Origin: Amblyomma americanum
Lineage: Eukaryota; Arthropoda; Arachnida; Ixodida; Ixodidae
DNA length: 64,000 bases
Assembly (NCBI RefSeq): GCF_052857255.1
Contig: NC_135506.1
Location: 74,723,056 to 74,787,055, forward strand
Direction of reading: 5' to 3'
In this document: positions 53,172-64,000 of the stretch, in pieces
How positions within the stretch are numbered: the first letter of the stretch is position 1
Layout of the letters: every line of letters begins with the position of its first letter
The notes under the pieces: model-generated
What the model was told of the DNA's origin: nothing
Database searches by the model: none
Seen by the model: the letters and a program-made list of their open reading frames with translations, nothing else
Made by a program: the position numbers and the translations under genes

Positions 53172-53773
53172 TTTTATTGTGTGTGGAAAATCGTCCACAA
53201 GTTCATGTACGTCACTGCAGATTGGTGATGAAGAAAAAACTTAAGCTGAGGAAGAACAATTCCACCCACATTTTTTCCGTGTAGAAATACATGCGTAATG
53301 ATTTGCACTGCTGGCTTCAAGAGAAGTGTCGAATCTGAATCCACTGTGACAGAATCCATCACCGAGTTTTTGAACACTGGGAATAAATGTACATGTGCAT
53401 ATGTATTCATGACATTTCTCGCAAATATTTGTGCTCCGTCGTCAATATTGCCATTTATTTTCAGGCATTTCTAAGACATCTCATAAGGTAATTAGGTTTT
53501 GTCATAGTTGGTGCTGCTGCCCTCTGAGCTACTGCAATCGCTATTCAAATTGATTAGGGTGAGTACAGCTGCACGACGTGAGGATATACTGTCGGTAGTA
53601 ACGTAACCAAACCCTCAGGGTTAAAAGGTGATTTTTAATATTTGCGAAAATTCGTAAACTTTGCTTTACCATTGCGGAAGTGGTGGCATCTCATCCTTAG
53701 TAGTTTCGGCGAAATCTGCTTCTGCTGAAAGATTAATTTTGAACTTCTGAAGATTACTTCTTCGTGCAGAGAA
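53172..53773. other. unassigned sequence
   Basis: No gene or repeat recognised on either strand. Confidence 0.4.
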
Positions 53774-53992
53774 ATGTGGAGTGTTAAACAGCTGTTCATT
53801 TTAACCCAAGGCCATGGAAGCATTGAGCATAGATTGAGCGTAAGTAAGCAATTTACGGTTGAAAATTTTAATAGACTTGATTGCATATCAGAGCGGGATA
53901 TGTGTGACGCTATGCGCAAAGCAGATAGCACTCATAATCTGCAGACCCCAAAAGGGATCGTGGGCGTCAATGGTTTCTGCAAGGGTTCATAA
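53774..53992 (+). pseudogene. possible hAT-like protein C-terminal fragment
   Basis: 72 codons: FILTQGHGSIEHRLSVSKQF, TVENFNRLDCISERDMCDAM, RKADSTHNLQTPKGIVGVNG. It resembles a widespread arthropod transposon-associated block of the form 'LSHGxAxVERGFSxNKxxxVENxxxxxxxxxRxxxDxxxxAG'. Spacing and the SIEHRLSVSKQ-TVEN core agree, but the key ERGFS reads EHRLS. Single piece with no upstream domain recognised. Recalled similarity, not a search result, so low certainty. Confidence 0.35.
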
Positions 53993-55437
53993 TTGCGGTT
54001 TTCGAAGCTAGAAAAAAAAACAGGAGACTATTATTGCATAGAGGGATATGCATAAAATGCATCGCCTTGGTGATGGAGCTTGGTGAAGAAGTTAATTTGA
54101 CGACCAGAAAAATGATTCCAGTAGGTTTTTTTGGGGTCGGTTCAGGGCCTTCAGTAACAAGACAGAGGCTGGAAATGACCTGACATGGGTGATAATAAAG
54201 ACCAATGGTTTGACGAACACTGTTAAAGAAACGTCTCAAGATATTCCTAACCTCCGTGTTGAGCTGGAAAGCGAGGAAGCTCGGCCTTTGTAAAAGCTGC
54301 GACTAAAAAGATATTTCCTGCAGTTGTAAAATCAAGAAAGACCAAATAACTAAATGACTAAAGCTTGTCTCAAATATCTATAAAACATTGCTTCGATAGG
54401 CCGCTGTGTTTGTTGATCTTTGAAAAAAAGAATATGGGCGATTCCTCGAAGGTGTTTGAAAACGCTTGCATTTCGGAGCTCGGAACCACTAGAATAAACC
54501 CTGCAATATATTGTTTCGCTGAAGCTGCGTAGCCTTGTGAGATTTCCATCTGAAATTCAGATTTTATTGAAGGTCACATCACTATAACTGTTAGTACGCA
54601 AATAGGCTCGTTGTTTAGTCCTTCCCAGTGTGGCTTTGGACACAAACATGCCAGCTTAGGTCCTGACCAGTAACCTGCCATACATACATGTAAATATATT
54701 TCTGTCTTTAGAAGCACTTAGCGGACGCTTGCGGTAGGTTTTTCCTGACTCCATGACTTACTGCCGCCGCCATATGACCGGAGTCCTATTCTCTGGATCC
54801 AAAATAAAACAGAAATGCAGCGAGCGTAATATTTCACCCGCGAAATAATACCTCCGGGCACCATGTGCATGATTGTTTCGAACAAAAAGCCTTCAGCTGA
54901 ATATAGCTCTTGAAACTTTCGTTTCACAGAAGCAGAGCAGCCAGAGTAAACAATAAAAGCACAAGAAAATCAGTACCACCTCCTGCCGTCACTGTGCCAT
55001 TAGTATTCATGGAGTATGCAAATGCTCTTTGTTCGCGTAGCAGATGTCCAGCCCTGCGCACCTGTATTCGCGATGCTATCCTAGAAGAAACGTCGAAGTG
55101 TGCGTGGATAGTCTTTTTTGTTTACGATAGCGAAAAAAAGAGCTGGTGGCACTGCATTCAGATTATGCCCTGCGACCTCTGTTCTAGGCCTAGACACTGA
55201 TGACAGTATACGAAGGAAAAGACTGTTTATATTGTATCGAGAGGAAAAATTTTAACGAGCTTTCAGAGCAAACATCATCTTTCGAAGCTTAGAGGCAGCT
55301 GCATGAGCACAGAGCGCAGGACTAGCGCAAAAATTTCGATTGTTATTGATATTTGCTGTTGGTCTATGCGTGAGAAGGAAACAATAGAATCGGATGCTGT
55401 CCAGCGTCTGCCTTTGGAGTTCAACCCTTACAAAAAT
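53993..55437. other. unassigned sequence
   Basis: No gene or repeat recognised. A 96-codon frame at 54910-55200 has no motif. Confidence 0.4.
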
Positions 55438-55690
55438 GGTCTATCGACAGTCTATAGGCTTCTTATAGCCTCTATTGCGTCCCTATAGATATTTCTTTTT
55501 GTCTATTCATAGTCTATACTCTGTCTATAGACAGAAGTCTACTAAAAGTGTATGGCCATAAATATATAGATTGTCTATCGACTGTCTGTAGATTTGTATT
55601 GCCTATAGGCTGTTCTCCAGGGTTTGTTCATAGAAAGTCTATAGATTTTATAGACAGAAGTCTATTGACAGTCTAAAGACTACATAAAGA
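55438..55690. repeat. palindromic low-complexity array based on TCTATAGAC
   Basis: Dense near-copies of the palindrome GTCTATAGAC and its parts: GTCTATCGACAGTCTATAG, CTGTCTATAGACAGAAGTC, ATTGTCTATCGACTGTCTG, AAAGTCTATAGATTTTATAG, ACAGAAGTCTATTGACAGTC. Spacing is irregular (about 9-25 bp) and both orientations occur because the core is self-complementary. Many alternative hairpins are possible. Non-coding. Confidence 0.78.
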
Positions 55691-56009
55691 AATTTTTGTA
55701 AGAGAAAGTACACTGCCCGAGATGCTTTGATATTTTACAAAAATCAAGACGCGAAATTTCAGAAAGTAAACAAGAGTAAAAGTGAGATGGGAGAATTAGT
55801 GCTTAGTGTCAAAAGGGTGCATTAGCCTTGATTAGTGCAGTAAGTTTGAATAAAACATATGGGAGCTTTACTATAATTTAGCTAGGTGACAGATGTTTCC
55901 TCCCCGTTAAGATAGACGCACTGCTCATTACTTACCTCTCTTAGGCAGTTGTCACCAACATTTAAAAAGCGTATGTTTGGTTACTATAAAAGCCAGGACC
56001 CATGTTCGG
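55691..56009. other. unassigned sequence
   Basis: AT-rich, nothing recognised. Confidence 0.4.
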
Positions 56010-56215
56010 CGAACGCTGCAAATTCGCAACGGTGCGCCACGCTGCGGCGAATTCTCAGCGCCAAACCAGCGATAGCCCTGTCCCGACCACCGCATGCGGC
56101 GTTTGCGTGGCGCCAGCCAATGCGAGTGCGGATAGCGCCAACGTCACGATGACGTAGGGGCGAGTTTCTCCGGTCGGCTGGTTGGTCAGCCGGCCAGCTT
56201 AGATCCCGTCCGCCA
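56010..56215. promoter_or_regulatory. GC/CpG-rich promoter-like patch
   Basis: A CpG-dense block stands out from AT-rich flanks. It holds CCAAT at 56117, ACGTCA-CGA-TGACGT at 56141-56155 (two inverted CRE half-sites) and CGGCTG-GTTGGT-CAGCCG at 56175-56192. CRE and CCAAT are common in housekeeping promoters. No recognised gene follows, although frames at 56472-56660 are open and GC-rich. Promoter function is inference. Confidence 0.3.
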
Positions 56216-58399
56216 CCGTTAGAATAGTGTACTAAAATTTGTGCTTGACAAAAATAGGAAACCCTGGTATCTATAATTGTGAAAAATGCGTCATTTTTGA
56301 GGATCGTTTGCAAACATCGAGTTGCTGGTAGGAGTAGCAACTGTGGTACAAATTTCTTGCCACAGCCGCCTCGCAGCTGCTCCTGGCCCGCAATTGCTGT
56401 GCGCCTCTCCTGGCGTTTGCTATGTCCGCTGCTGAAGGCGTCGTGGAAATCGACCTTTCTTCTATTACCAAATGGTGCTGTTTACAGCTAAGCGATATCA
56501 AAGCAAGCATTTTGATGCAGCTCGGATGACTTTACAAGCGTCATCCGCTGTACGTTCGATCCAAAACAAGGCCATAGGCCTAGCGACAACCAGGGCCGCC
56601 TGGCAGCGGCGCAGTTCGTCGGCCGGTGCTCCCGCGTACGCCGCCGTTGCCGAAAGCTAGACAGTTACGCAGGCATGCTGTCGTTGCGCTAATATACACA
56701 GCTTGTACTGACGTCAGTGAAACGGATTCTGGGGCGATGTGTATGTGCCATGTTTATGAACTGCTAGCTCCTGCTGTTTGCAAGCCTGTGATTGTATGCA
56801 TGTTTGTACGGTTGTGCGCGCGATATTTTATCGTTTCAAGCCCAGCGTTAGGCGCGGCGGACGAAGGCTCGCTGAAGCTTGCGTGTGGCGTATTAAACGT
56901 GCCAACTTCGATCACGACAACCGCAACCTTAGAGTTCGTGGTGCGCACAAAATAAAAAGTAAATTGCTATTTTGAAATGTCGAGAGCGGGATAATAGCGA
57001 AACAAGGTAAGCCCCGAACTGTAACCTGATTGTTGCGTTGAAAAGAGGGCCACTCATGTACCTTGGGGAGATGAGTGCCGACTGGGTCACATCGGGGATC
57101 CACAGGTACAGCTCCAAGATTTAAGATTCCGTACACCATCAGCACGCATCTGAAAACGATGTTGCTGAATGACGCGAGCTGAGGCCGAGATAGTGCATGC
57201 CGAAGTCGACTCGGCGGGAACACAGGTCCAGCCGCAAATCTCTTTTCATGCCTCCGCGGCTGACTGATTAAACAAACGCTTCTGTGAACAGTTTTAAAGT
57301 TAAAAACGAAAAGACACTGACCTGAAGTGCTACACTGATGCTTCGAAACAGGTGTAACCAGTTCATAAAGCTTGAGTTAAGAAAAACACCTCCAAGTGTA
57401 CTCCACCCCAGTAGTTCCTTGCAGCACTACCAAAGCTCCAATGAGTGCGCAAGCAACGTTCTGTCGCTGCGGAATGCAGTGCCAGTGTAAAATAGGCATA
57501 CGGGCATATGGGGAAGGAAGGAAGAAAGGAATGAAATAGAAAAATGTAAAAATTGAAAGTGTGAGTGACAGAGAATCAAAGATACAGGGAGGCCTAGGAG
57601 GAAAGAACTTGTAGAGAAATTGGAAAACAAAAGGTAAAGAAATAATATGAAACCGGGAATAAAAGAAATAAGGCAAGAACAAGGAAGGACAAAAGGAATG
57701 AAGCAAAACTTTGCTGCCGATGAAATTTCGAAGTTCGGAGGGCTTCCCTCGTGATAATTGTTTCGGGGACACGCTTGTTGTGTTCGGCTAGTGAAGGATT
57801 GCGGTAAGTGTGTAGGGCAACCTCGTCGAATGATCATAGCTTCATTGATTATCAGTTCATACCCTGGATGACTTAAGCACGTGACAAAACAGAAAAAAGC
57901 ACGATTGTAATGCCGACTCAATTGCTGTTGTAGTGTGCCCCTTAACAGAAGCGTAAGCACGGGCGGAAGAAAGCAATGAGAAGCGAACGATACCAAGGAT
58001 ACGGCGCAGTGGGCGATAGCATTGAACTCCGAAGAGACAATAGCATTTCCATTCAGTTTTATATTAGTCGACAGCTGTGAAGATTAAGAAGATACTGAAA
58101 TCAAAACTAATCCTCTTGACATTGATTCAAATTAAAAGAAACCAACCAAGCATTTCTGCGTTCTAGCACCGTCGTGAGTTTTTCTGTTAATTTTGCGCAC
58201 GCGGTTTTTATGTGAATCTAAGCGCGCGCATATAGTTCCTTGTCACATATTCGTTCGGGTTTTCAGTTTACTTAAATAACATCTGCTCAGGGATCGCTTC
58301 TAATATACGGTTGTTTGCCGATAATTGTGTTTTATACCGACGAATTAGAAATAAATGTAATGTTGCACAGTTACAAAGTGATTTATAATGTGTTATTGA
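56216..58399. other. unassigned sequence
   Basis: Includes a purine-rich strand-biased block 57510-57690 (GGAAGGAAGAAAGGAATGAA-like) that makes Phe/Leu/Ser-rich frames on the minus strand. Overlapping motif-free frames lie at 56472-56955. No repeat family recognised. Confidence 0.4.
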
Positions 58400-59180
58400 A
58401 TAAATATTCAGATGGAGAATGAAGTTAAACGCCAAAAAGTGCGTTCATGTTACTTTCACAAGTAAAAAAACGAAGTTAACATCTCAGTATGCCAGCAAAA
58501 ACAATACACTTGACTCAAAAATCACGGTATAAATATTTGGGTGTGAAATTCTCGGCCGATTGTTCTTCGAATACTCATAATTGACACGGCGTTTGCGAAG
58601 GCTGCAAAGACCCTAAACTTCTTAGAACGAAATCTGGGTCACGCGCCGCCTCACCTAAAGTCAACTTCTTTTGTAACATATGTTCGACCCATGCTCGAAT
58701 ACGCATGTGTGGTGTAGGGCCCGTGGCAAAAAACACAGAGCAATAAGCTCGAAAAAATACAAAACCGGTCTGCAAGGTTCGTCCTACGTCGATACTCCAG
58801 AGGTGATAGCTGTACCGACATGAAACACAAATTATAGTGGGAAAGTCTTTCTGCTCGAAGAAAAAAAATGCGCCTTAAACTGCTGTATCAATTATGTAAT
58901 GATGAAACCGGCATTCAGAAGTAAAAATATTTACACAGGCCCCATTACGTCTATTTTCGTATTGATCACTGCTTTAAAATTTTGGGATACCGTAGCAAAA
59001 CTAATATGTACGCAAATTCATTTTTTTTTACTTTCTATCAGTGAATGGAATCGCCTTTCAGGTCAGCAAGTGTGCTGTATGAATGAAGGTGTTTTTTTAT
59101 CATTGTGACCTCCCTGCTGTAGCGCCTTCTGGCTAAGCGGGGTAAAAGTGGAATAAAGAAATAAAATAAATAAAGAACGC
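58400..59180 (+). pseudogene. CR1/L2-type LINE 3' end (broken RT C-terminus and tail)
   Basis: In order on the plus strand, with frame changes: LNAKKCVHVTFTSKKTKLTS, then KYLGVKFSADCSSNTHI with one altered base, AFAKAAKTLNFLERNLGHAP and FVTYVRPMLEYACVV with a TAG in place of Trp before GPWQK. NKLEKIQNRSARFVLRRYSR, SARRKKMRLKLLYQLCND and RIDHCFKI follow, then a diverged WN(R/S)L end. The 3' UTR ends in AATAAAGAAATAAAATAAAT near 59178, a short A-rich tail. 'KYLGV', 'YVRPxLEYA' and 'ExIQNRAxRFV' blocks are diagnostic of CR1/L2-type RT. 5'-truncated, at least three stops. Confidence 0.85.
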
Positions 59181-59533
59181 CTTCGTCGCCAAGCCAAAGT
59201 GGGTTTTCGCGAATGCAGCCCGCGCAAAAAAATTGACGCCAGATGTTTGTTGGGCAGTTCTGAGATTTGTAGGCGGAGCGGTTTCGAGCGCTATCATGAA
59301 GGTTAAGCGTTCCAAATGCAAGCAAAGATCATGCAAAAATCATTTGCCCTCTAGTAGGCAGCGATTCGTTTACCGTTAATCACATGTTTTGCCGCCGACT
59401 ACTTTCAACGTGTCAAACGGTAGGATCCTAACGATTAATCTTTGCATATACTAGAGTTGAGTATCTACTTTCATTGTACATCAACGCATTCAGCCTAAAA
59501 TAAAGAAACAATTAACAAACAAAGATCATTTTG
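59181..59533. other. unassigned sequence
   Basis: No gene or repeat recognised. Confidence 0.4.
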
Positions 59534-59776
59534 ACCGCTGCGGTAGCGTAGTGGTTTGAGCATCCATCTCGCACGCGTGTGGTGCGGGGTTCGATCCCCA
59601 GTGCCGCCGGGTACCTACCGGTGATAAAACGGCTTTCTCCTGCCTGCTGCTTGGCTTCTTTAGTTTGAAAAGCTTGGGAAATGGGTCTTTGACCCCCTTT
59701 GTGCAATGAAGAACTACCTTGTGCCATGGCGCTCTTTGGCTAAAGCCACCCTTGCGCCACAAAAATTCATCATCAT
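59534..59776 (+). mobile_element. tRNA-headed SINE of the third family, full length
   Basis: CGCTGCGGTAGCGTAGTGGT (A-box), GCATCCATCTCGCACGCGTG and GCGGGGTTCGATCCCCAG (B-box) make a good tRNA-like head. The body is GCCGGGTACCTACCGGTG, AATGGGTCTTTGACCCCC, CTTGTGCCATGGCGCTCTTT and GGCTAAAGCCACCCTTGCGC, with tail TTCATCATCATG. Collinear with the copy at 45389, differing mainly in a variable middle (CCTGCCTGCTGCTTGGC). Confidence 0.88.
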
Positions 59777-62700
59777 GCAAGGTCCTTATGTTGCAGTGTA
59801 TGGTAAGATCCGCTATCAGTTATGATGCCTCTAATGGCTTTATAAAAAAAGACAAGTATTCTTAAAAGTATAGCACCCCCAGAAAGGAATCAAGCTCCAG
59901 CAGCCCCACCCTAAGCGGAAGCAAAAAGTTCCAGTTGATGGCCGGGTTATTTGGCTTGCGTAATATCTACACAGACAGAACGTTTACCACGAGTGCTGAG
60001 GGAATCTTGAGTGAAGGTCATTTCTTTGGCTGCCAAATTTCGCGAAGTGCATTCCTAGAGTTGGTCGTGGTGGCTATTTTCTAACGAAAAGAAAAGAAAA
60101 ACCCTTAGTTACACCCTGCATGATTACGGGTGACGCACCCTTCGTGAAGCAGCCCGTCTCCAACACCCTGATAGGCGTACACTATAGAAAACGCACGAGT
60201 CGACGGAGAGACCTCGAACGAGCCCCGTCCTAAACTTCGGTCAGTGGGGGAAACGTGCCGTTGTTTGTTCTTGTTGTTCTTGCTGTTTGTGCAGCAGTGC
60301 TCAAGCACTATTCCTTTCAGTCATGCGTCGAGGGAACTGTCTGTGGTGTTTGCGCAACCGGCATACTGGATGCCTTAAGGAGGCCCTAGGGATGAAAGGA
60401 CAAATAGATGCATCGCAATGCTTCGCTGTCTATTCGAAAATCCTCACTTTTCCATCCGGCCCGTGGTTATATATTCTGCTGCTGCTGCTGTTCCGACTGG
60501 TGGAGCACACAGTTTGCTCGGAATCTTATGTATGATTCAGAGGTCTCTCTGGGCGCCATGAATATAAATGAAGACAACAGAGAGCTGCCTGTGGACCCCT
60601 TTTTCTCCTCCGCCTTAACTTGGGGATCTTGAATGGCCGCTATTTTTCTTCGGGCCTGCGTGACTGTTCAGCGACTCGTTTTTCTAGCACGCTAATTTTC
60701 TTCGTCACGTGCGTGTTGCACCACGCGAAAGTAGATACTATTTCGCTCGTGACGTAATTATGCGCTACAGTCGATTATATCAGCTTGCGTGGTAAACAAG
60801 ATAAACAACTTCCTTTACCTGATGGTAATCGCTGCAAAACTTTTTCTTCGCGTCATTAGCATTAGTACGGTCTCTATGTACGCTATTTCTAAGCAGGTAG
60901 AGACGTACGCACGCAACCTATAAGTGTTAATGCGTGTACTTGGGACTAAAATTTACTTATATCGATTGATGAAGTGTCGCAGTTCACCTGAGAGGTTAAC
61001 CGCCTTGATACTGTAGATAGTTTGTGCTTGTAGAAGCGCTAATTGGACTCGCGCTAAAACACGAATTGGACTCGGTTGGCGTTTATTTAATCGAAGTTCA
61101 TGAATAGACAGGTTCATATGCGAGTACGTGTATGATGCTGCTATGAGCAACCACCTCGTATACCCTCTGGGCACCGTCAGAGAAGCCATCATTGCAGCTG
61201 AGCGTTTCCATTGAAACAGGATGTCGCACACCGCGACTCCTGAGAGCGTGGCGTTTATTTGTGCGGCAGCTTTCGACCCTCCGTGCGGTGGACATACCTT
61301 CGGGAAGTGTCCGCTGACGCGGATAGTGAGAGCAGCAGAGGTTGCAGGCGAAGTCCCGCAGCCCTCACGATTAAAGATCGATGGTCGGCACCCGCGCTAT
61401 AGCGAGCCGTCGCGACATCTGAGTCAGCCTTATTGTTCACTCTGCGCGTTAAAGATGGAGGGAGAGATCTGACATTCCCAGTGAGCTGCCGGTAGAGACT
61501 CACTGGAAGAGAGAGAAAATATGAGCACGAAAAGCAAAAAGGGCTATCTGGAGCGGGTCAGCTCTGTTGATGCGATGCAATAAAAGATGATCCACTACTA
61601 AGGAAGCTTCAGGGTTACTGCTGTGTGTCAGCTCGGTTCAGATAAAGTACAACCTAAGAAAAGTATGGATGACCGGATGGCAAGGTAGATGAAATTTTTG
61701 CACTAATAGGACGAAAGATAGATGTATTGTTCAGCGCTGTGCCACTCGTTATGGTAAAAGAACTCGCGCTTTCTATATGCTGCATTTCTTGGATGCGTAG
61801 CCGTCAAATGCTTCCTGTCAAAATACCGATTATAAACTAAATAAGCTATTGCATTCAACTGTTTTTCCCTCACCTTTCAATTGTATGCTAAAGATTTCTG
61901 CTATGCAGCTACTCCTCGCCTCTCTCGCCCCATTGGTCCTCTCATGGTCATTTTTTTCCTGTGCTTTTATCCATGTAGTGTTGACATACTGTTTATGTTC
62001 ATCTGGTTGGGTGCATCCGGCTCTTCTTCTCACTACATGTCAACACTGGAGAGTTAAATTCTGGTCTTTCTGACCGACGTTTAAGTATGCTTTTGTCCTT
62101 TACTTATATCCCAGCTTATTCTAAAGTCCGTACGGTCAACCGTAACATCCTTCGCTATGTAAATACTTTGTTTTCTGCCGAAACAAGTCCCGACCAAACT
62201 CACACATTATACAGTATATCAACCTATATGAAAGTGGAATGGCAATGAACATTAGTGCTAGGAAATAAGCCTACACAATATCATTTGGGCGCTGTGCATG
62301 GTAAGCATAATAAAAGTTAGATTGCCGCTCAATACGATGCCGCAACCATTGCAACTTTCATGTAATGTTAGTCACGCTAAAGCGTATATTTCGATATATG
62401 TTTAATATCTCAGCACAGAGTCTACTGAAGGATACGCAGTCCAGTATCCAGTACTTAATATGTATTATGAAGAATGCATTGTACGTAACACACAGTAGAA
62501 AAAAAGAAACTCGGAGAATTACTTAAGTTACAATTTAAATTGGAGGGCAGTGTCCGTTTTGACTGGCTGCAGAAGAGTAAAAGAGGGAGTAAGTGCCTGC
62601 CTGGACCTTACCGTGGTCTGCAGTATGTACAGTCGAGAACGAAAGTTTACGGGATGAAGATTCGCGGGGAAAAAAATTATTGCGGAGCAGTTAGGCGCAA

Positions 62701-64000
62701 GAGATCAATTAAAAACATAAATGCGTGAGGAGACATGCGTGTAACATGTGGTATTAGATTACCGTATGACTGGCTAGCGAGGCAACGCTGAAATTAATTT
62801 TTTTCCGCGAATCTGCATCCCACTAACTTCTCTCCATGACTCTACATAGGTAAATAAGATAAATACGAAATATGGAGAAAAACGTAATTCCAAGTTAAAT
62901 AAATGTTCCGATCTGGCCGCTTCGATGGAGGTGGCAAACAAAAAAAAACAATGGAGTTGACAGAAAAAAAACCTTACCTCAATATCTGCGCTGATAACGA
63001 GTGAAGATCAAGCTTAAGGAATGATATATGCGTTACACATAAAACGGACGGTTGTTTTGTCTCGAATACGTGCAAATATCAGTCAGGAGCACTCCCTTTG
63101 GCATCGCTTCCATCAAATACTCCCAAACCTCTCCGAGAACAATTTCAGGGAGTTAACATTACTGGTAGCTACACGATGGAACGGTGGTACTCATAGATCA
63201 ACTATCTAGCTAATTGCGACGAACAGCTTTCCGGTCTTCTATGCACGATTGATAACAAAAAAAAAATTACTGGCCGACATTACGGGAGTGTTTTGAGCGA
63301 AGTCCTGCCGATTAAGTGAAATGAAAGTCAGGATACATTTGCAGTTGTTGGCAGATAGTCATTAAATCCTGATTTTGTCCTCAGAAGTGCAACATTTTTA
63401 ATTGCCATTTCCGCCAACACTGCTGAGAAAAACCTTTTAATCGACCGCATATGCGCAAAGTAAAGCCCTGAGTGCATTTTTAACACAACTAGACCGCACC
63501 TCTTCACACTTATATTTTTATTATTCTGTATTCAAATATATGAAAGAAGAAATGTAGATATTTTGCAGGGCCAGAGACATTTGCGGTGGACAGAAATAAA
63601 CAGCACTAAAAAAACGACTAATACTGCGCGAATACGAAAAAAACCGCATACATGCTAAATGCTGATCAAAAACGTCTTCACCCATTTCAGTTCGAGCTTT
63701 CATGTTATCGTCTTTGTTCACTTGCACCATGTCGCTTTTATCAGTTTGATTAAGAAAGTTGAGAACGGCTACCGCAGTTCACCTCAGACCGTCATCCTTT
63801 TGCCTCAGCGCAAGTTTGTCAACCTGCTTGGTCTGGTTACCGTTCTGCCATCTAATACAAAGGAAATGGCCAGCAGGTGGATTGGTCATGCAGTCAAAGA
63901 TTGAACGTCTAACGTAAACGGTGATTTGGACAAACTACAAAATCCGCGAAAGGCCAGCTCAATCATTCATCAAGGGAAAAACGAAGCATCCATGTCACCC
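59777..64000. other. unassigned sequence to the window end
   Basis: About 4.2 kb without a recognisable gene or repeat family. GC-richer 61210-61450 has overlapping frames of 82-83 codons on both strands without motifs. A short CTG run lies at 60476-60492 and poly-A runs near 62939 and 63260. CTTCGATGGAGGTGGCAAAC near 62920 may be a ~20-bp SINE scrap. Exons of an unknown gene cannot be excluded. Confidence 0.4.

Noticed and set aside
55438..55690. CRISPR-like array
   Set aside because: Repeats are short, irregularly spaced and self-complementary with no unique spacers; the DNA is eukaryotic.
57377..57996. Overlapping 131- and 189-codon minus-strand hydrophobic frames
   Set aside because: They arise opposite a GGAAGGAAGAAAGGAATG-type purine block; amino-acid bias follows base composition.

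Overview
The window looks like intergenic or intronic nuclear DNA of a hard tick (Ixodidae, probably a metastriate genus such as Rhipicephalus, Dermacentor, Hyalomma or Amblyomma). This is inferred from repeat content: about fourteen copies or fragments of a tRNA-headed SINE resembling Ruka (described from Rhipicephalus appendiculatus), plus other tRNA-headed SINEs and decayed LINEs of the I group, RTE, CR1/L2 and Tx1-like types, a Penelope-like fragment and small inverted-repeat elements. No ribosomal RNA, no credible intact tRNA gene, no CRISPR array and no convincing host protein-coding gene was found. Every recognisable coding stretch is retroelement- or transposon-derived and broken by stops or frameshifts.

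Layout. 1-2682 (+): 3' part of an I-group LINE (reverse transcriptase, RNase H, zinc-knuckle tail), cut by the window edge. 2683-17039: mostly unique AT-rich sequence with scattered SINEs (3846, 6768, 7228, 8630, 10245, 11050, 16031) and one RTE-like 3' fragment (7428). 17040-19170: a SINE with imperfect target-site duplication, a 15-bp minisatellite containing a hairpin, an RTE-like fragment and a CR1/L2-like fragment. 19268-23330 (-): a second I-group LINE keeping part of ORF1 and all ORF2 domains in broken frames. 24081-24524: a nested structure in which a LINE 3' end sits between inverted SINE segments. 27600-33082 (+): the most complete element, an I-group LINE with gag-like ORF1, endonuclease, reverse transcriptase and RNase H. 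36480-37240 (+): a Penelope-like GIY-YIG fragment with inverted flanks. 39621-44304: two related small inverted-repeat elements, a LINE ORF1 fragment and a third I-group 3' end. 44971-50648: a dense cluster of SINEs, LINE tails, a Tx1-like fragment and a fold-back element with 57-bp arms. 51144-64000: a ~157-bp tandem repeat, an RTE-like tail, a possible hAT-like fragment, a TCTATAGAC-type palindromic array, a GC-rich promoter-like patch, a CR1/L2-like fragment and one more SINE; the last 4.2 kb holds nothing recognised.

How the parts relate. The autonomous LINEs would once have supplied endonuclease and reverse transcriptase for their own copying and perhaps for the SINEs. Nothing here appears able to do so now: the catalytic Asp of reverse-transcriptase motif A is lost in two of the three larger elements, and the third is frame-broken. 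The most unusual signals are structural (fold-backs, palindromic and short-period tandem repeats), not coding.
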